The notes under the pieces are model-generated. The model did not search any database. It was not told the DNA's origin and saw only the letters and a list, made by a program, of their open reading frames with translations. Both the position numbers and the translations under genes were made by a program. Below are positions 1 to 8,047 of a stretch of 40,382 nt of DNA, piece by piece (position 1 is the first letter of the stretch; each line of letters starts with the position of its first letter). Origin of the DNA: Actinomycetota bacterium (GTDB lineage Bacteria; Actinomycetota; AC-67); contig JAIVGO010000102.1 of assembly GCA_020201525.1 (NCBI GenBank), forward strand, positions 1 to 40,382, read 5' to 3'.

Positions 1-14
1 CCCGTATCAAATCC

Positions 15-296
15 TCAGTGTGGCAGCCGGACGTTGTGCGGCGATCCTGCGGGCTTCAGCACAATCCGGTCGTGCGGCTCTTCGATGTCGATGAGGCCTT
101 CGACGCCGCTCTCGACGTAAATCTCGACGTCGCCGACCGCGACCCTCTGGTCATCCGGCTCGGGCTGCTCGACGAGCACCGCCTGAACGCCACTCCCGGC
201 GCGTGCGAGCCGGATCTGCGCCTGGGGATTGAGGCGCCGGGCGGCCGAATGCGCCTTTCCGATGATCTCGCGGGCCCAGTCGGTGAACTCGATCAC
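15..296 (-). CDS. IscA/HesB-like small protein
   Basis: Small protein of 93 residues that resembles the IscA/HesB (A-type iron-sulfur carrier) fold. It begins with MIEFTDWAREII, like the usual opening helix of that family, and ends with the GSPHNVRLPH tail. The cysteines that bind the cluster in true A-type carriers are absent: there is no Cys in the protein. It is therefore either a degenerate HesB-like protein or a convergent look-alike. I chose the GTG at 296 because it lies 6 bases after a TATCAT box and there is no Shine-Dalgarno site; a TTG at 329 would add 11 residues. It is divergent from the secreted protein at 422. The family call is moderate and the existence of the gene is fairly sure. 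Confidence 0.55.
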   Translation of the reverse strand: MIEFTDWAREIIGKAHSAARRLNPQAQIRLARAGSGVQAVLVEQPEPDDQRVAVGDVEIYVESGVEGLIDIEEPHDRIVLKPAGSPHNVRLPH

Positions 297-302
297 GACC
301 GA

Positions 303-308
303 ATGATA
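303..308 (-). promoter_or_regulatory. -10 box of a probable leaderless promoter
   Basis: On the minus strand TATCAT is followed by 6 bases and then the GTG at 296. The start point expected 6-7 bases after a -10 box falls on the start codon, so the mRNA would be leaderless. A weak TTGTCC lies 15 bases upstream. Confidence 0.4.
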
Positions 309-421
309 CGGCGTCGGGGAAACGGACAAAACGAAACCTGGTCCTTCGTGCGAAAAGGTATTTTTCCTCTCATCGGGAATGAATACTTGAAGGCAAGGCG
401 AGGCTTCCCAGGGAGATGTTC

Positions 422-1969
422 ATGCGCCGCATACTCATGTCGATTGCAGTCCTTGTCGCGCTCGCGAGCGTGTCCTTCGTACCGGCATTGGCGGGCCCCG
501 GCAGCGGGCCCGACGCGTCGATGCAAGCTCTACTCGACGGATGCCAGCGCAGCGATGCCCAGATCTTGACGCTTACGACCCCGGAGTGGGTGTACGTGAA
601 GAAGGCCGACATCCTCGCCGCGCGCGCAACGTCCCTCAATTCGCATCCGGAGCGACAGACCGCGACCGGGGTCGTGCGAGACATTCATCCGGCCGGCGAC
701 GACCTGTTCATCAACCACGACTTCAACGACGTAGACATCGACATCGCCCCCGACGATGCGTCAAAAGGTCTCGTCGAACGGTTCGGAAACTCATTGACGT
801 CGGAGTGGGAAGAAGCTCTGATACCGCCGTGGGCGTGGCCGCAGATCGGCGACACCGTCAAGGAAAGCGGATCGTGGATCTGGGATTGCGGTCACTGGCA
901 AGACCACAGCCCGTACAACTTGATGCCGTATGACCCGTACGAGACGGGACAGGATCTGTACTCACCCGGAGAAAGCTTCGGGGAGGGCACCGAGCTGCAT
1001 CCGCTCTACGAGATGGCGGTGACGCGCGAAGCGGCGGACGAGCTTGGCTCATACGGAGCGCGCCGCTTGAAGAGGCTCGACTCATGGATCAACGGCGACG
1101 GTGGATGGGCTGCCGCCGAGGAAGAGTGCACGTTGCTCGGCATCCCGCCGGCGGGAGGACACGGATGCCCCCGCCTACGCGACGTCGCCGGCGCGTATTC
1201 GTACGACATCACGCTGCCGCCGAAGCCGTCCCCGGGCTCCGTTCTCGTCATCAATCCGCCCGTCGTGCATTCCGCTGAATCGAACGTGAGCGTTTCTGAT
1301 CTCAGCGCGATCCCTGCCGCCGGAGACAAAGTTCATGTCTCTTTCACAATTCCGCCGGGCAATGGTCAGCGCTTCGGCGTCAGCGTCGAAGCGGGTTGGA
1401 GTGACGATTCGCCGGCGGTCGCTCATCACTTGACGATCGACGACGTGCACATCATTCATTCGCTCGACCGATCGTCGGACGACGACTCTGAACCGAGCTT
1501 GAACCCGGTCAACAACGGCCCGGAGCAAACGCAAGACCCTGCCGAGTGGGTCATGTTCGCATCCGTCAACGGCGAGTGGAAGCAGGTTCCGGGGCTCGCG
1601 CAAGTGAGTCACGGCGCGACCGTAACCGGCGTCGGTGGTGATCCCCTGGTGTCGTTCGACTTTTACACGATCCCCGGCGTCGCGCCGCGGTTCTTCGTCA
1701 GCGCGCGCGAGTGCGACATACCGCTCGTAGACTGTGCCTCCGACATTTTTCTGGGTACGCCGAGCGCCATTCCGTTCAGCGAGATCGGCTACAACGATCA
1801 CCCCGGGCGCATTCAGGATCCGTCGCTGTACCACCGCGGCCAGCCGCTGACTGCCAACGGCACGTACACCTTGTCCCCGAACACCAGCGGGGCGGGATAC
1901 ACGGTCGAAGACAAGCCGGACGACAAGTGCGACAGCAAGTGCTACGAAGTCACGGTCACGCTTTCCTAG
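422..1969 (+). CDS. Secreted protein of unknown function
   Basis: A 515-residue exported protein. The N-terminus MRRILMSIAVLVALASV followed by SFVPALA is a clear Sec signal peptide with a probable cut after ALA. The ATG at 422 is preferred over the one at 416 because GGGAG at 411-415 lies 6 bases before it. The mature part is acidic, with an Asp-rich stretch near residues 95-108 (NHDFNDVDIDIAPDD), Trp-rich segments near 130-160 and scattered Cys that could form disulfides. The C-terminal half has beta-sheet-like patterns. I recognise no catalytic motif and no named family. It stands alone, divergent from the IscA-like gene and convergent with the phosphate transporter. Existence is sure and function is unknown. 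Confidence 0.8.
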   Translation: MRRILMSIAVLVALASVSFVPALAGPGSGPDASMQALLDGCQRSDAQILTLTTPEWVYVKKADILAARATSLNSHPERQTATGVVRDIHPAGDDLFINHDFNDVDIDIAPDDASKGLVERFGNSLTSEWEEALIPPWAWPQIGDTVKESGSWIWDCGHWQDHSPYNLMPYDPYETGQDLYSPGESFGEGTELHPLYEMAVTREAADELGSYGARRLKRLDSWINGDGGWAAAEEECTLLGIPPAGGHGCPRLRDVAGAYSYDITLPPKPSPGSVLVINPPVVHSAESNVSVSDLSAIPAAGDKVHVSFTIPPGNGQRFGVSVEAGWSDDSPAVAHHLTIDDVHIIHSLDRSSDDDSEPSLNPVNNGPEQTQDPAEWVMFASVNGEWKQVPGLAQVSHGATVTGVGGDPLVSFDFYTIPGVAPRFFVSARECDIPLVDCASDIFLGTPSAIPFSEIGYNDHPGRIQDPSLYHRGQPLTANGTYTLSPNTSGAGYTVEDKPDDKCDSKCYEVTVTLS

Positions 1970-2199
1970 GACGCTTTGCATTCGCGGTTCACAAGCCGCC
2001 CACCGACCGTCTGAAGCGAGGTCTCTCCTGGTGTCCCTCACAGGAGATTTCAGATCGGACACAACACGTGTCCAGATCGACTGGACGAAGTAGGTGTCGT
2101 CGCGCGCAGGGCGTGATCAGCATCGACACGACGTCCTTTCCTGCGAGACCCGGTCCAATGCGGCGGCGTCCGGCTCCCCGGTGAAGTTGGCACCACAAC
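1970..2199. other. 230-base convergent gap with stacked hairpins
   Basis: No gene is seen. Three inverted repeats lie in a row: TCTCCTG/CAGGAGA (2024-2030 and 2041-2047), GGACAC/GTGTCC (2057-2062 and 2068-2073) and TCCAG/CTGGA (2071-2075 and 2081-2085). They sit between the ends of two convergent genes and could act as a two-way terminator, though no strong T-run follows any of them. Confidence 0.35.
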
Positions 2200-3201
2200 C
2201 TACGTGAAGAGCACGGTCACCTTGTAGCTGATCGCCGCGATCAGCGCTGCTGCTGGAATGGTGATGATCCACGCCCACACGATCCGCCCCGCGACTCCCC
2301 AGCGAACCGCAGACAAGCGCCCGGTCGAACCGACACCGACGATCGCACCCGTGATCGTGTGCGTCGTCGACACCGGGATCCCGAAATGCGTCGCGAAGAA
2401 GAGCGAACCTGCGGCGGCGGTTTCCGCAGAGAAGCCGCCCGGTGGCTTCAGCTTCGTGATTCGCTGTCCGAGCGTCTTGACGATTCGCCAGCCGCCCGAC
2501 AGCGTTCCGGCCGCGATGGCCGCCTGCGCCGTCAGCACGATCCACAGCGGAATCGGCAGATCGCCCGAAGGTTTCACATGGAGGTAACCCGCGCCGACCA
2601 GAAGCGCACTGATGATGCCCATGGTCTTCTGCGCATCGTTGCCTCCGTGCCCCAAGCTGAATGCGGCGGCCGATAGCAGCTGCAACTTACGGAACCAGCC
2701 GTCGACGCGGCCGGGACTGGCTCTTCGAAACGCCCACAGCAAAATGAGCATGAACATGAACCCGAGAAGAAGACCGAACAGTGGCGAAACCACGATGAAC
2801 ACCGCGACTTTCTTGATGCTGTCGGCATTGATGACGTGCGACCCGGCCTTTGCCAATCCGGCGCCCGCAAACCCGCCGATCAGTGCGTGCGAGGAAGACG
2901 TCGGCAGGCCGAGCCACCACGTCATGAGGTTCCACGCGATCGCCCCGATGAGCCCGGCGAAGACGACGGCCTCACTCACGACGGCCGGATCGACGGTCTT
3001 TCCAACGGTGTTCGCCACGTGGGTCTTGAAAATCAGGAACGCCACGAAATTGAAGAACGCCGCCCAAACGACCGCGACGCGGGGCTTGAGTACGCGAGTC
3101 GAAACGATGGTTGCGATCGAATTTGCCGCGTCGTGAAAACCGTTCGTGTAGTCGAAGAAAACGGCGAGGCCGATGATGAAGATGACGGAGGCGAGTCTCA
3201 T
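2200..3201 (-). CDS. pit: PiT family inorganic phosphate permease
   Basis: A 333-residue membrane protein that imports inorganic phosphate (as metal-phosphate with H+ in bacterial PiT proteins). The two halves carry the family signatures: NGFHDAANS at about residues 20-28 and HGGNDAQKTMG at about 185-195. Hydrophobic segments cover most of the length, and GIPVSTTHTITGAIVG lies near 275-290. Length is near that of short PiT members. It follows the DUF47 gene by 36 bases on the same strand, the normal PiT-DUF47 order, so the two are very probably one operon. No good ribosome site is visible before the ATG at 3201, so translation may depend on the upstream gene. Confidence 0.93.
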   Translation of the reverse strand: MRLASVIFIIGLAVFFDYTNGFHDAANSIATIVSTRVLKPRVAVVWAAFFNFVAFLIFKTHVANTVGKTVDPAVVSEAVVFAGLIGAIAWNLMTWWLGLPTSSSHALIGGFAGAGLAKAGSHVINADSIKKVAVFIVVSPLFGLLLGFMFMLILLWAFRRASPGRVDGWFRKLQLLSAAAFSLGHGGNDAQKTMGIISALLVGAGYLHVKPSGDLPIPLWIVLTAQAAIAAGTLSGGWRIVKTLGQRITKLKPPGGFSAETAAAGSLFFATHFGIPVSTTHTITGAIVGVGSTGRLSAVRWGVAGRIVWAWIITIPAAALIAAISYKVTVLFT

Positions 3202-3237
3202 CGAGCGGCTGCCGTGCCGGTCTTCATGCCCGAAGAA

Positions 3238-3855
3238 TCACGCGTTCTTGAGGACGATCGACTCGAGGATATTTGCGACCTTTTCGCATGCGTCGATCGC
3301 ATCCTCGATCTGATCGTAAACCTCTTTGAGCTTGAGAACGTCCATCGCCTTGTACTTACCGGCAAACAAGTCGGCCACTGCTTGGCGGTATAGCCGGTCA
3401 CCCTCGTTTTCGATCTTGTTGACTTCGATCCAGTGCTGCTCGAGATTCTTGAACGACTGCAAATTTTGCACGCAGGCGAACAATCCGTCACACGCCCTCA
3501 CGAGCACGTCCGCTTGGGCTTTTGCGGTGTCGGTCGGCGCGGGGATCCCGTGGAGCACGAAGATATCGGCCGCGGCCTCGATGAAATCCATGACGTCGTC
3601 TATGCCCGTGGCCAACGCATGTATGTCTTCGCGATCCATGGGCGTGACGAAGGTCGTGTTGAGGGAGCGGATGATCTCGTGCGTGATGAAGTCGCCTTTG
3701 TGTTCTGCCTCGACTATTGCCTGGTGCGACGACTTCGGGTCTTTGTAATCGTCGAGCATCTCTTTGAGAAGCCGCGCTCCATCGACCATGTTCGTGGCCG
3801 CGCGAATGAACTGATCGAAGAACGCTTTCTCTCGCGGGATGAACTTCAGCCGCAC
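3238..3855 (-). CDS. DUF47 family PhoU-like phosphate transport regulator
   Basis: A 205-residue, largely helical protein of the DUF47 family (PhoU-like), which is usually encoded beside PiT permeases and thought to modulate them. The N-terminus RLKFIPREKAFFDQF and the internal TTFVTPMDREDIHAL are typical of the family. The start is GTG at 3855, with GAGGG about 8 bases upstream. It is the first gene of the pair and pit follows after 36 bases. It is probably cytoplasmic. The exact biochemical role of DUF47 proteins is not settled. Confidence 0.92.
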   Translation of the reverse strand: MRLKFIPREKAFFDQFIRAATNMVDGARLLKEMLDDYKDPKSSHQAIVEAEHKGDFITHEIIRSLNTTFVTPMDREDIHALATGIDDVMDFIEAAADIFVLHGIPAPTDTAKAQADVLVRACDGLFACVQNLQSFKNLEQHWIEVNKIENEGDRLYRQAVADLFAGKYKAMDVLKLKEVYDQIEDAIDACEKVANILESIVLKNA

Positions 3856-3928
3856 AGGTCGTTCCCTCTCCCGATGGGGTCCGCGCGGATTGTACCCGGG
3901 GACTGAGGGGAAGCAAATCGACGATTGT

Positions 3929-4789
3929 TCACAACCCCGCCGACAGTAGCGATCGCAAAACCGCGGCCATCTTTTCGGCCGATGCCGGCGCTTCGGCGAA
4001 ATAGAGCTGTGGCTCGATGACTTCGAGCTCCATCAATTGGGCGACGTTTTCATGAAGGATCACGTCCGCGCGCGCGTACAGCAACCGCTCGGGAATCCCT
4101 GCAAGCACACGCTCGGCAAGCTCGAGCTCGCGGGTATCCGGCTCGACCCGTTTCACGTCGAGAGTCGAGTAGTCGCCTCCGGCGAGCGCCGGCTGCTTTC
4201 GCAGCGCATGGGAGAAGGCGCCCCCGAAATAGACGAGCGAGCGCTCGCCGCGGGACTCGGTCTCGGCGATATATGGCTGCACCATCACATCCTCGCGAGG
4301 CAAGAGCATGTCGAGATGCGCTTGACCGGCAGCCGGATCGCCGGCGTCAACGCGCACAGTTCTGCGCGCACCGGCAGACACGGCCGGCTTCACGACGGCG
4401 TCCTGCCAGCCGTGAGATTCGAGAAGTGCGAGCAGGTCGACTGTCGTCCCTGCCTCGAGCCATTCCGTCGGCACCACGGCCACGCCGCTTCGCTCGATGT
4501 CGCGGAGATATCCCTTGTGCGAGTTCCACGCGAGGACGCGCGGCGGATTGAACACCGTGGTGACCGCCGATACCGCATCGATCCACGCGAGGAACTCCTC
4601 ACGGCGCAGCGTGTAGTCCCAGACCGAACGGATGACGATGGCATCGAACGCTGCCCAGTCCACACGGCGATCGTCCCACAGCGCGAACGAGGCATCGAAG
4701 CCGTCAGCGCGGAGGGCTTCAAGAAACGGGTGATCGCCCGGAAACAGGTCCGGCCAGTCGATGCTCGTTACGCATACAACCTTCGTCAC
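3929..4789 (-). CDS. ATP-grasp domain protein (RimK/DcsG-like)
   Basis: A 286-residue ATP-grasp enzyme, the fold that joins a carboxylate to an amine or thiol through an acyl phosphate. The N-terminal pre-ATP-grasp domain begins TKVVCVTSIDWPDLFPGD. The ATP-binding region includes DAVVKPAVSAGAR near residues 155-168 and MVQPYIAE near 195-202. The C-terminal end carries ADVILHE and LMELEVIEPQLYF, where the acidic metal ligands are expected. It resembles the uncharacterised relatives of DcsG of D-cycloserine synthesis. The start is GTG at 4789, with GGAGGG exactly 6 bases upstream; a longer open frame reaching 5104 runs antisense to the arsC-like gene and is rejected. Substrate is unknown. Confidence 0.82.
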   Translation of the reverse strand: MTKVVCVTSIDWPDLFPGDHPFLEALRADGFDASFALWDDRRVDWAAFDAIVIRSVWDYTLRREEFLAWIDAVSAVTTVFNPPRVLAWNSHKGYLRDIERSGVAVVPTEWLEAGTTVDLLALLESHGWQDAVVKPAVSAGARRTVRVDAGDPAAGQAHLDMLLPREDVMVQPYIAETESRGERSLVYFGGAFSHALRKQPALAGGDYSTLDVKRVEPDTRELELAERVLAGIPERLLYARADVILHENVAQLMELEVIEPQLYFAEAPASAEKMAAVLRSLLSAGL

Positions 4790-4826
4790 AACCGACCCTC
4801 CGGAACGGCGACAACTGAAACTTAGG

Positions 4827-4832
4827 CTTATA
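4827..4832 (-). promoter_or_regulatory. Possible -10 box for the ATP-grasp gene
   Basis: TATAAG on the minus strand, about 37 bases before the GTG at 4789 and upstream of its GGAGGG site. No clear -35 box. Next to it is a tandem TACCGGC repeat (4831-4844). Confidence 0.25.
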
Positions 4833-4864
4833 CCGGCTACCGGCTGTGCCGCGCAGGATTTAGA

Positions 4865-5221
4865 ATGCCCCGCATGCCGGTAAAGATGTACTTCAATCCA
4901 AGCTGTTCGAAGTGCCAGAACGTCCTCGGCATACTTCGCGACAACGATATCGAGCCCGAAATCGTGGAATATCTGAAAGAGCCGCCGTCCGAAGTAGAGC
5001 TTCGCGAGATCCTGCAGCTTCTCGGCATCGCCCCGCGACAGTTGCTGTGCACGGGCGAGCCTGCGTATAGGGAGCTCGGCCTCGCCGATCCTGCGCTCAC
5101 CCACAGCGAGCTGATCGGCGCGATCGTCGCAAACCCGTCACTGCTGCAACGTCCTATCGTGATTGCCGACGGCAAGGCCGTCATCGGCCGGCCGCCCGAA
5201 CAGGTGTTGTCGATTCTGTAA
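4865..5221 (+). CDS. ArsC family (glutaredoxin-type arsenate reductase-like) protein
   Basis: A 118-residue thioredoxin-fold protein of the ArsC/YffB family. The catalytic Cys of the family is in NPSCSKCQN, with Cys14 and a second Cys17 forming CxxC. Matching family positions are TGEPAYRELGL in the middle and RPIVIADGKAVIGRP near the end. At 118 residues it is shorter than E. coli ArsC (141) and nearer YffB. No arsenite pump or ars regulator is nearby, so arsenate may not be the natural substrate. The ATG at 4865 has AGGA six bases upstream; ATG 4874 is an alternative. Divergent from the ATP-grasp gene. Confidence 0.85.
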   Translation: MPRMPVKMYFNPSCSKCQNVLGILRDNDIEPEIVEYLKEPPSEVELREILQLLGIAPRQLLCTGEPAYRELGLADPALTHSELIGAIVANPSLLQRPIVIADGKAVIGRPPEQVLSIL

Positions 5222-5238
5222 GGGATTGGGGAGGAGCC

Positions 5239-6583
5239 ATGAAAAAGGTCGTCGCAGTATTCGTCGCAAGCTTGTTCATCACCTCAGCGGCCGGCGTCGG
5301 GTCGGCGTCGGCCTCGACCGTCGTGGGATCGACCGTGAACGTCACGAACGATGTATGGGCGAACAACGAGGAGTCGCTCGGAATGGATCCGACCGGGACA
5401 CTGCTCGCGGGGGCATGGAACGACTGGGAGCACAACGACGGCTGCGGCTTCTCTTACTCGACCGACGGCGGAGCGACGTGGGCACCGGAGTCCTTCGTCC
5501 GGGGAATCACGCTGTACACCAACGATCCCGACGTGCCGGGCACCGGTCGCTTCGCCGTTGGGGGCGATCCCTCCGTCATTTACAACCCGAAGTTCAGCAC
5601 CTTCGACATCGTGTGCCAAGCGTTCGGCACGAAGTCTGGCAACCAGGTTCAAATGCTCGCGACGACGTTCGATCCCGACGAAGCCGACCCGACTGCCGAC
5701 GTGAACGACAATTACGGCGCCGATGCGTGGACGACGCCGGTCGTCGTGCCGGCGGCGACGACGAATGGAGGCTTCAAGGGGAGTAACGGGAAATTCCCCG
5801 ACCACGAGTCGGTATTCGTCGACACGCTCGACGCCCCGGGACACCATTACGGCCGGCTGTTCGTGACGTGGGCTCAATTCAGCGGCGCCGGCAAATCGCC
5901 GATAGAGCTGTCGTACTCCGACGACAATGGCGCGACATGGAGCGGTCCCGAACGAGAAAAGCCTCGAAAAGAACTACGCGGCCGTTGCGCGGTCGACCGA
6001 CGGCGGATCGACGTGGAGCCAAACATACCGTGCGGCTCCCCTGCCCGGCGCGTGGAACGGGATTCCGAACAGCGACTATCGCGGATTTACCGACGTGTGG
6101 TCTACCGTTGATCAAGCGAGCGGCAAGCTCGTCATCGTCTTTGCCGACAACCGAAGTGGCCCCTCCAACATTTGGAGTGTGCACCAAACGACCGCGGGTG
6201 ATCTCGCGCATTGGTCGGAGGCTGCGCAAATCAAGGCGTCGCCGAACCAGCAATTCTTCCCGTGGATCTCTGCCGCCCCGAACGGACGCGTCGACGTGGT
6301 GTATTACGACCGGACGTGCGACTCCGGCGACAAGCTCAACTGCGTCACGCTCAGCTCGACGACCGACTCCGGCGCCTCGTGGTCGTCCGCATCTCTGCTC
6401 AATACGCCATTCGACGGTGACGTGTTCGAGACGTGCTTGGCTTTCGTACAGGAGCCCGACTGCGGCCGCCACTTCATGGGCGACTACATCGCCATTGCGT
6501 CGAACAACGCGAAGGCGCAGGTGCTGTACACGGGGAACGGCGAGCAGGCGCTGGACGTGTTCTCCGTGTCGGCTACGTTCTGA
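5239..6583 (+). pseudogene. Secreted sialidase/BNR-repeat protein, frameshifted
   Basis: The reading frame starts at ATG 5239 behind GGAGGAG, with a signal peptide (MKKVVAVFVASLFITSAAG then SASAS). It carries Asp-box/BNR motifs YSTDGGATW and YSDDNGATW. At about 5945-5960 the homology jumps from frame 1 to frame 2, which continues as ARSTDGGSTW and ends with TGA at 6581-6583 after VFSVSATF. Between the Asp boxes on either side of the jump only about 25 residues remain, fewer than the usual blade spacing, so a short stretch is probably missing as well. The product would be a secreted beta-propeller of the sialidase-like superfamily, not necessarily a true sialidase. It is either a pseudogene or an assembly error. 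Confidence 0.75.
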
Positions 6584-6590
6584 GGTTTCC

Positions 6591-7571
6591 GTGAAAGCAG
6601 TGCTCTGCAAGGAATACGGCCCGCCCGAAAGCCTCGTCGTCGAGGAGGTTCCTGACTTGGAGCCGACCGGCGATCAAGTCGTCGTCTCGGTCCAAGCGGC
6701 CGGCGTGAACTTTCCCGACGCGCTCATCATTCAAGGCAAATATCAATTCAAGCCGCCGATGCCGTTCGCGCCGGGCGGTGAAGTGTCCGGCATCGTCGCG
6801 AAGGTCGGCTCGAGCGTCGTCGGCGTGAATGAGGGCGACCGCGTGATCGCCCTCACCGGATGGGGCGGGTTCGCCGAGCAAGTCGCGATCGGCGCGGATC
6901 GGATCGTGCCGATGCCGGACTCCATGGACTTCCCGACCGCCGCAGCGCTTATGTTCACGTACGGCACCTCGCACTACGCGCTACGCGATCGTGCGCGTTT
7001 GAAAACCGGCGAGTCGCTGTTGGTGCTCGGCGCCGCCGGTGGCGTCGGTCTGGCGGCCGTCGAGATCGGCAAGGCCATCGGCGCACGCGTGATTGCAGCG
7101 GCGTCTTCGGCCGACAAGCTGCAAGTGTGCAGGGAACACGGTGCGGACGATCTCATCGACTACAAAGCGGAAGACTTGAAGGAGCGAGTAAAGGCGCTGA
7201 CCGGCGGCAACGGCGTGGACGTGATCTACGACCCGGTCGGCGGTGAGTATTCGGAACCGGCGCTTCGCACGATGGCGTGGGACGGCCGTTTCCTCGTCAT
7301 CGGATTTGCGGCCGGCGACATTCCGAAGATCCCGCTGAATTTGGCGCTACTGAAAAGCTGCTCCATCGTTGGGGTTTTTTGGGGAGCGTTCACCGCTCGC
7401 GAGCCGAAACGAAACCAGGAGCTTATTCAGGAGCTGCTCGGCTGGTATGCCGAAGGCACGATCAAGCCGCACATCTACAAGACATATCCGCTCGAAAAAG
7501 CAGCAGATGCGATCAACGACATCACTGATCGCAAGGTCAAGGGGAAGGTCGTTCTTCTTCCAGGCTCTTGA
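6591..7571 (+). CDS. NADPH:quinone oxidoreductase family (zinc-independent MDR)
   Basis: A 326-residue medium-chain dehydrogenase/reductase of the quinone oxidoreductase (zeta-crystallin) group, which reduces quinones or enones with NADPH. It starts MKAVLCKEYGPPESL, has the family segment AAGVNFPDALIIQGKYQ, and the nucleotide site LVLGAAGGVGLAAVEIGK near residues 140-157. DPVGGEYSEPALR is also typical. The Zn ligands of alcohol dehydrogenases are not evident. The GTG at 6591 has TGAGG just upstream, overlapping the stop codon of the broken sialidase-like gene, so the two were probably cotranscribed. Its stop codon touches that of the next gene on the other strand. Confidence 0.9.
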   Translation: MKAVLCKEYGPPESLVVEEVPDLEPTGDQVVVSVQAAGVNFPDALIIQGKYQFKPPMPFAPGGEVSGIVAKVGSSVVGVNEGDRVIALTGWGGFAEQVAIGADRIVPMPDSMDFPTAAALMFTYGTSHYALRDRARLKTGESLLVLGAAGGVGLAAVEIGKAIGARVIAAASSADKLQVCREHGADDLIDYKAEDLKERVKALTGGNGVDVIYDPVGGEYSEPALRTMAWDGRFLVIGFAAGDIPKIPLNLALLKSCSIVGVFWGAFTAREPKRNQELIQELLGWYAEGTIKPHIYKTYPLEKAADAINDITDRKVKGKVVLLPGS

Positions 7572-7994
7572 TCAGAACTCGTCGTCGGCGAAGTCCCACG
7601 TTCGTAGATCGCCCGGCTCGAGACGGATGACGATCTCCTCCCCGCTCGGCGTCGATGCGTACGCTTCGCCGCGTTCCTTTCCCAGATAGCGAATCGCAAT
7701 TCTGCGCAATACGTCGTGGGCGCCGTCTACGATGATCCGCGGCGTCGTTCGGATCTCGACCCCGCGATACGGCGGGTCGTTGTCGTAGAGAACCAGCGAC
7801 GCGCGAGGATCATTACGGATGTGCCGCGTTTTGACGTCGTCGGCGTTCGCGATCACGTTGAAGCCTCCGCCGGCCCATTCGTGCCAGACCGGTGACAGCA
7901 AGACCGACCCGTCACGGCGGTATGTGGCAAGCGTCGCCACGAATGGGCGCTTGACGAGATCGCCGAGGCCTTCGACTCCAAGATCCTTGCGCAC
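7572..7994 (-). CDS. PPOX-class (probably F420-dependent) oxidoreductase
   Basis: A 140-residue split-barrel flavin/F420-binding protein of the pyridoxamine-phosphate-oxidase-like class. The N-terminal part VKRPFVATLATYRRDGSVLLSPVWH is split below: FVATLATYRRDGS then LLSPVWHEW, which is the usual opening of actinobacterial F420-type members. VKTRHIRNDPRASLVLYD follows. Such proteins reduce varied substrates with F420H2, but the substrate cannot be read from sequence. The start is GTG at 7994, without a Shine-Dalgarno site, 7 bases after a TACAAT box. Its stop codon abuts that of the quinone oxidoreductase with no base between. Confidence 0.82.
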   Translation of the reverse strand: MRKDLGVEGLGDLVKRPFVATLATYRRDGSVLLSPVWHEWAGGGFNVIANADDVKTRHIRNDPRASLVLYDNDPPYRGVEIRTTPRIIVDGAHDVLRRIAIRYLGKERGEAYASTPSGEEIVIRLEPGDLRTWDFADDEF

Positions 7995-8001
7995 GAGGTA
8001 A

Positions 8002-8007
8002 ATTGTA
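8002..8007 (-). promoter_or_regulatory. -10 box (TACAAT) of a probable leaderless promoter
   Basis: TACAAT on the minus strand, then 7 bases, then the GTG start at 7994. No ribosome site is present. No convincing -35 box. Confidence 0.45.
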
Positions 8008-8035
8008 TCCGTTCGCTCAAGGACCCTCGTCCACG

Positions 8036-8041
8036 TACATT
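8036..8041 (+). promoter_or_regulatory. -10 box (TACATT) of a probable leaderless promoter
   Basis: TACATT followed by 6 bases and the GTG at 8048. It is back to back with the TACAAT box of the opposite gene, about 28 bases away, so the divergent pair shares a very short control region. Confidence 0.4.
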
Positions 8042-8047
8042 GGCGAC

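Noticed and set aside
4790-5104. N-terminal extension of the ATP-grasp gene
   Set aside because: It would run antisense through the arsC-like gene; the GTG at 4789 has an ideal ribosome site.
5868-6590. Extension of the quinone oxidoreductase upstream to give a 567-residue protein
   Set aside because: The extra part is an off-frame reading of the sialidase-like gene; the enzyme starts at GTG 6591.
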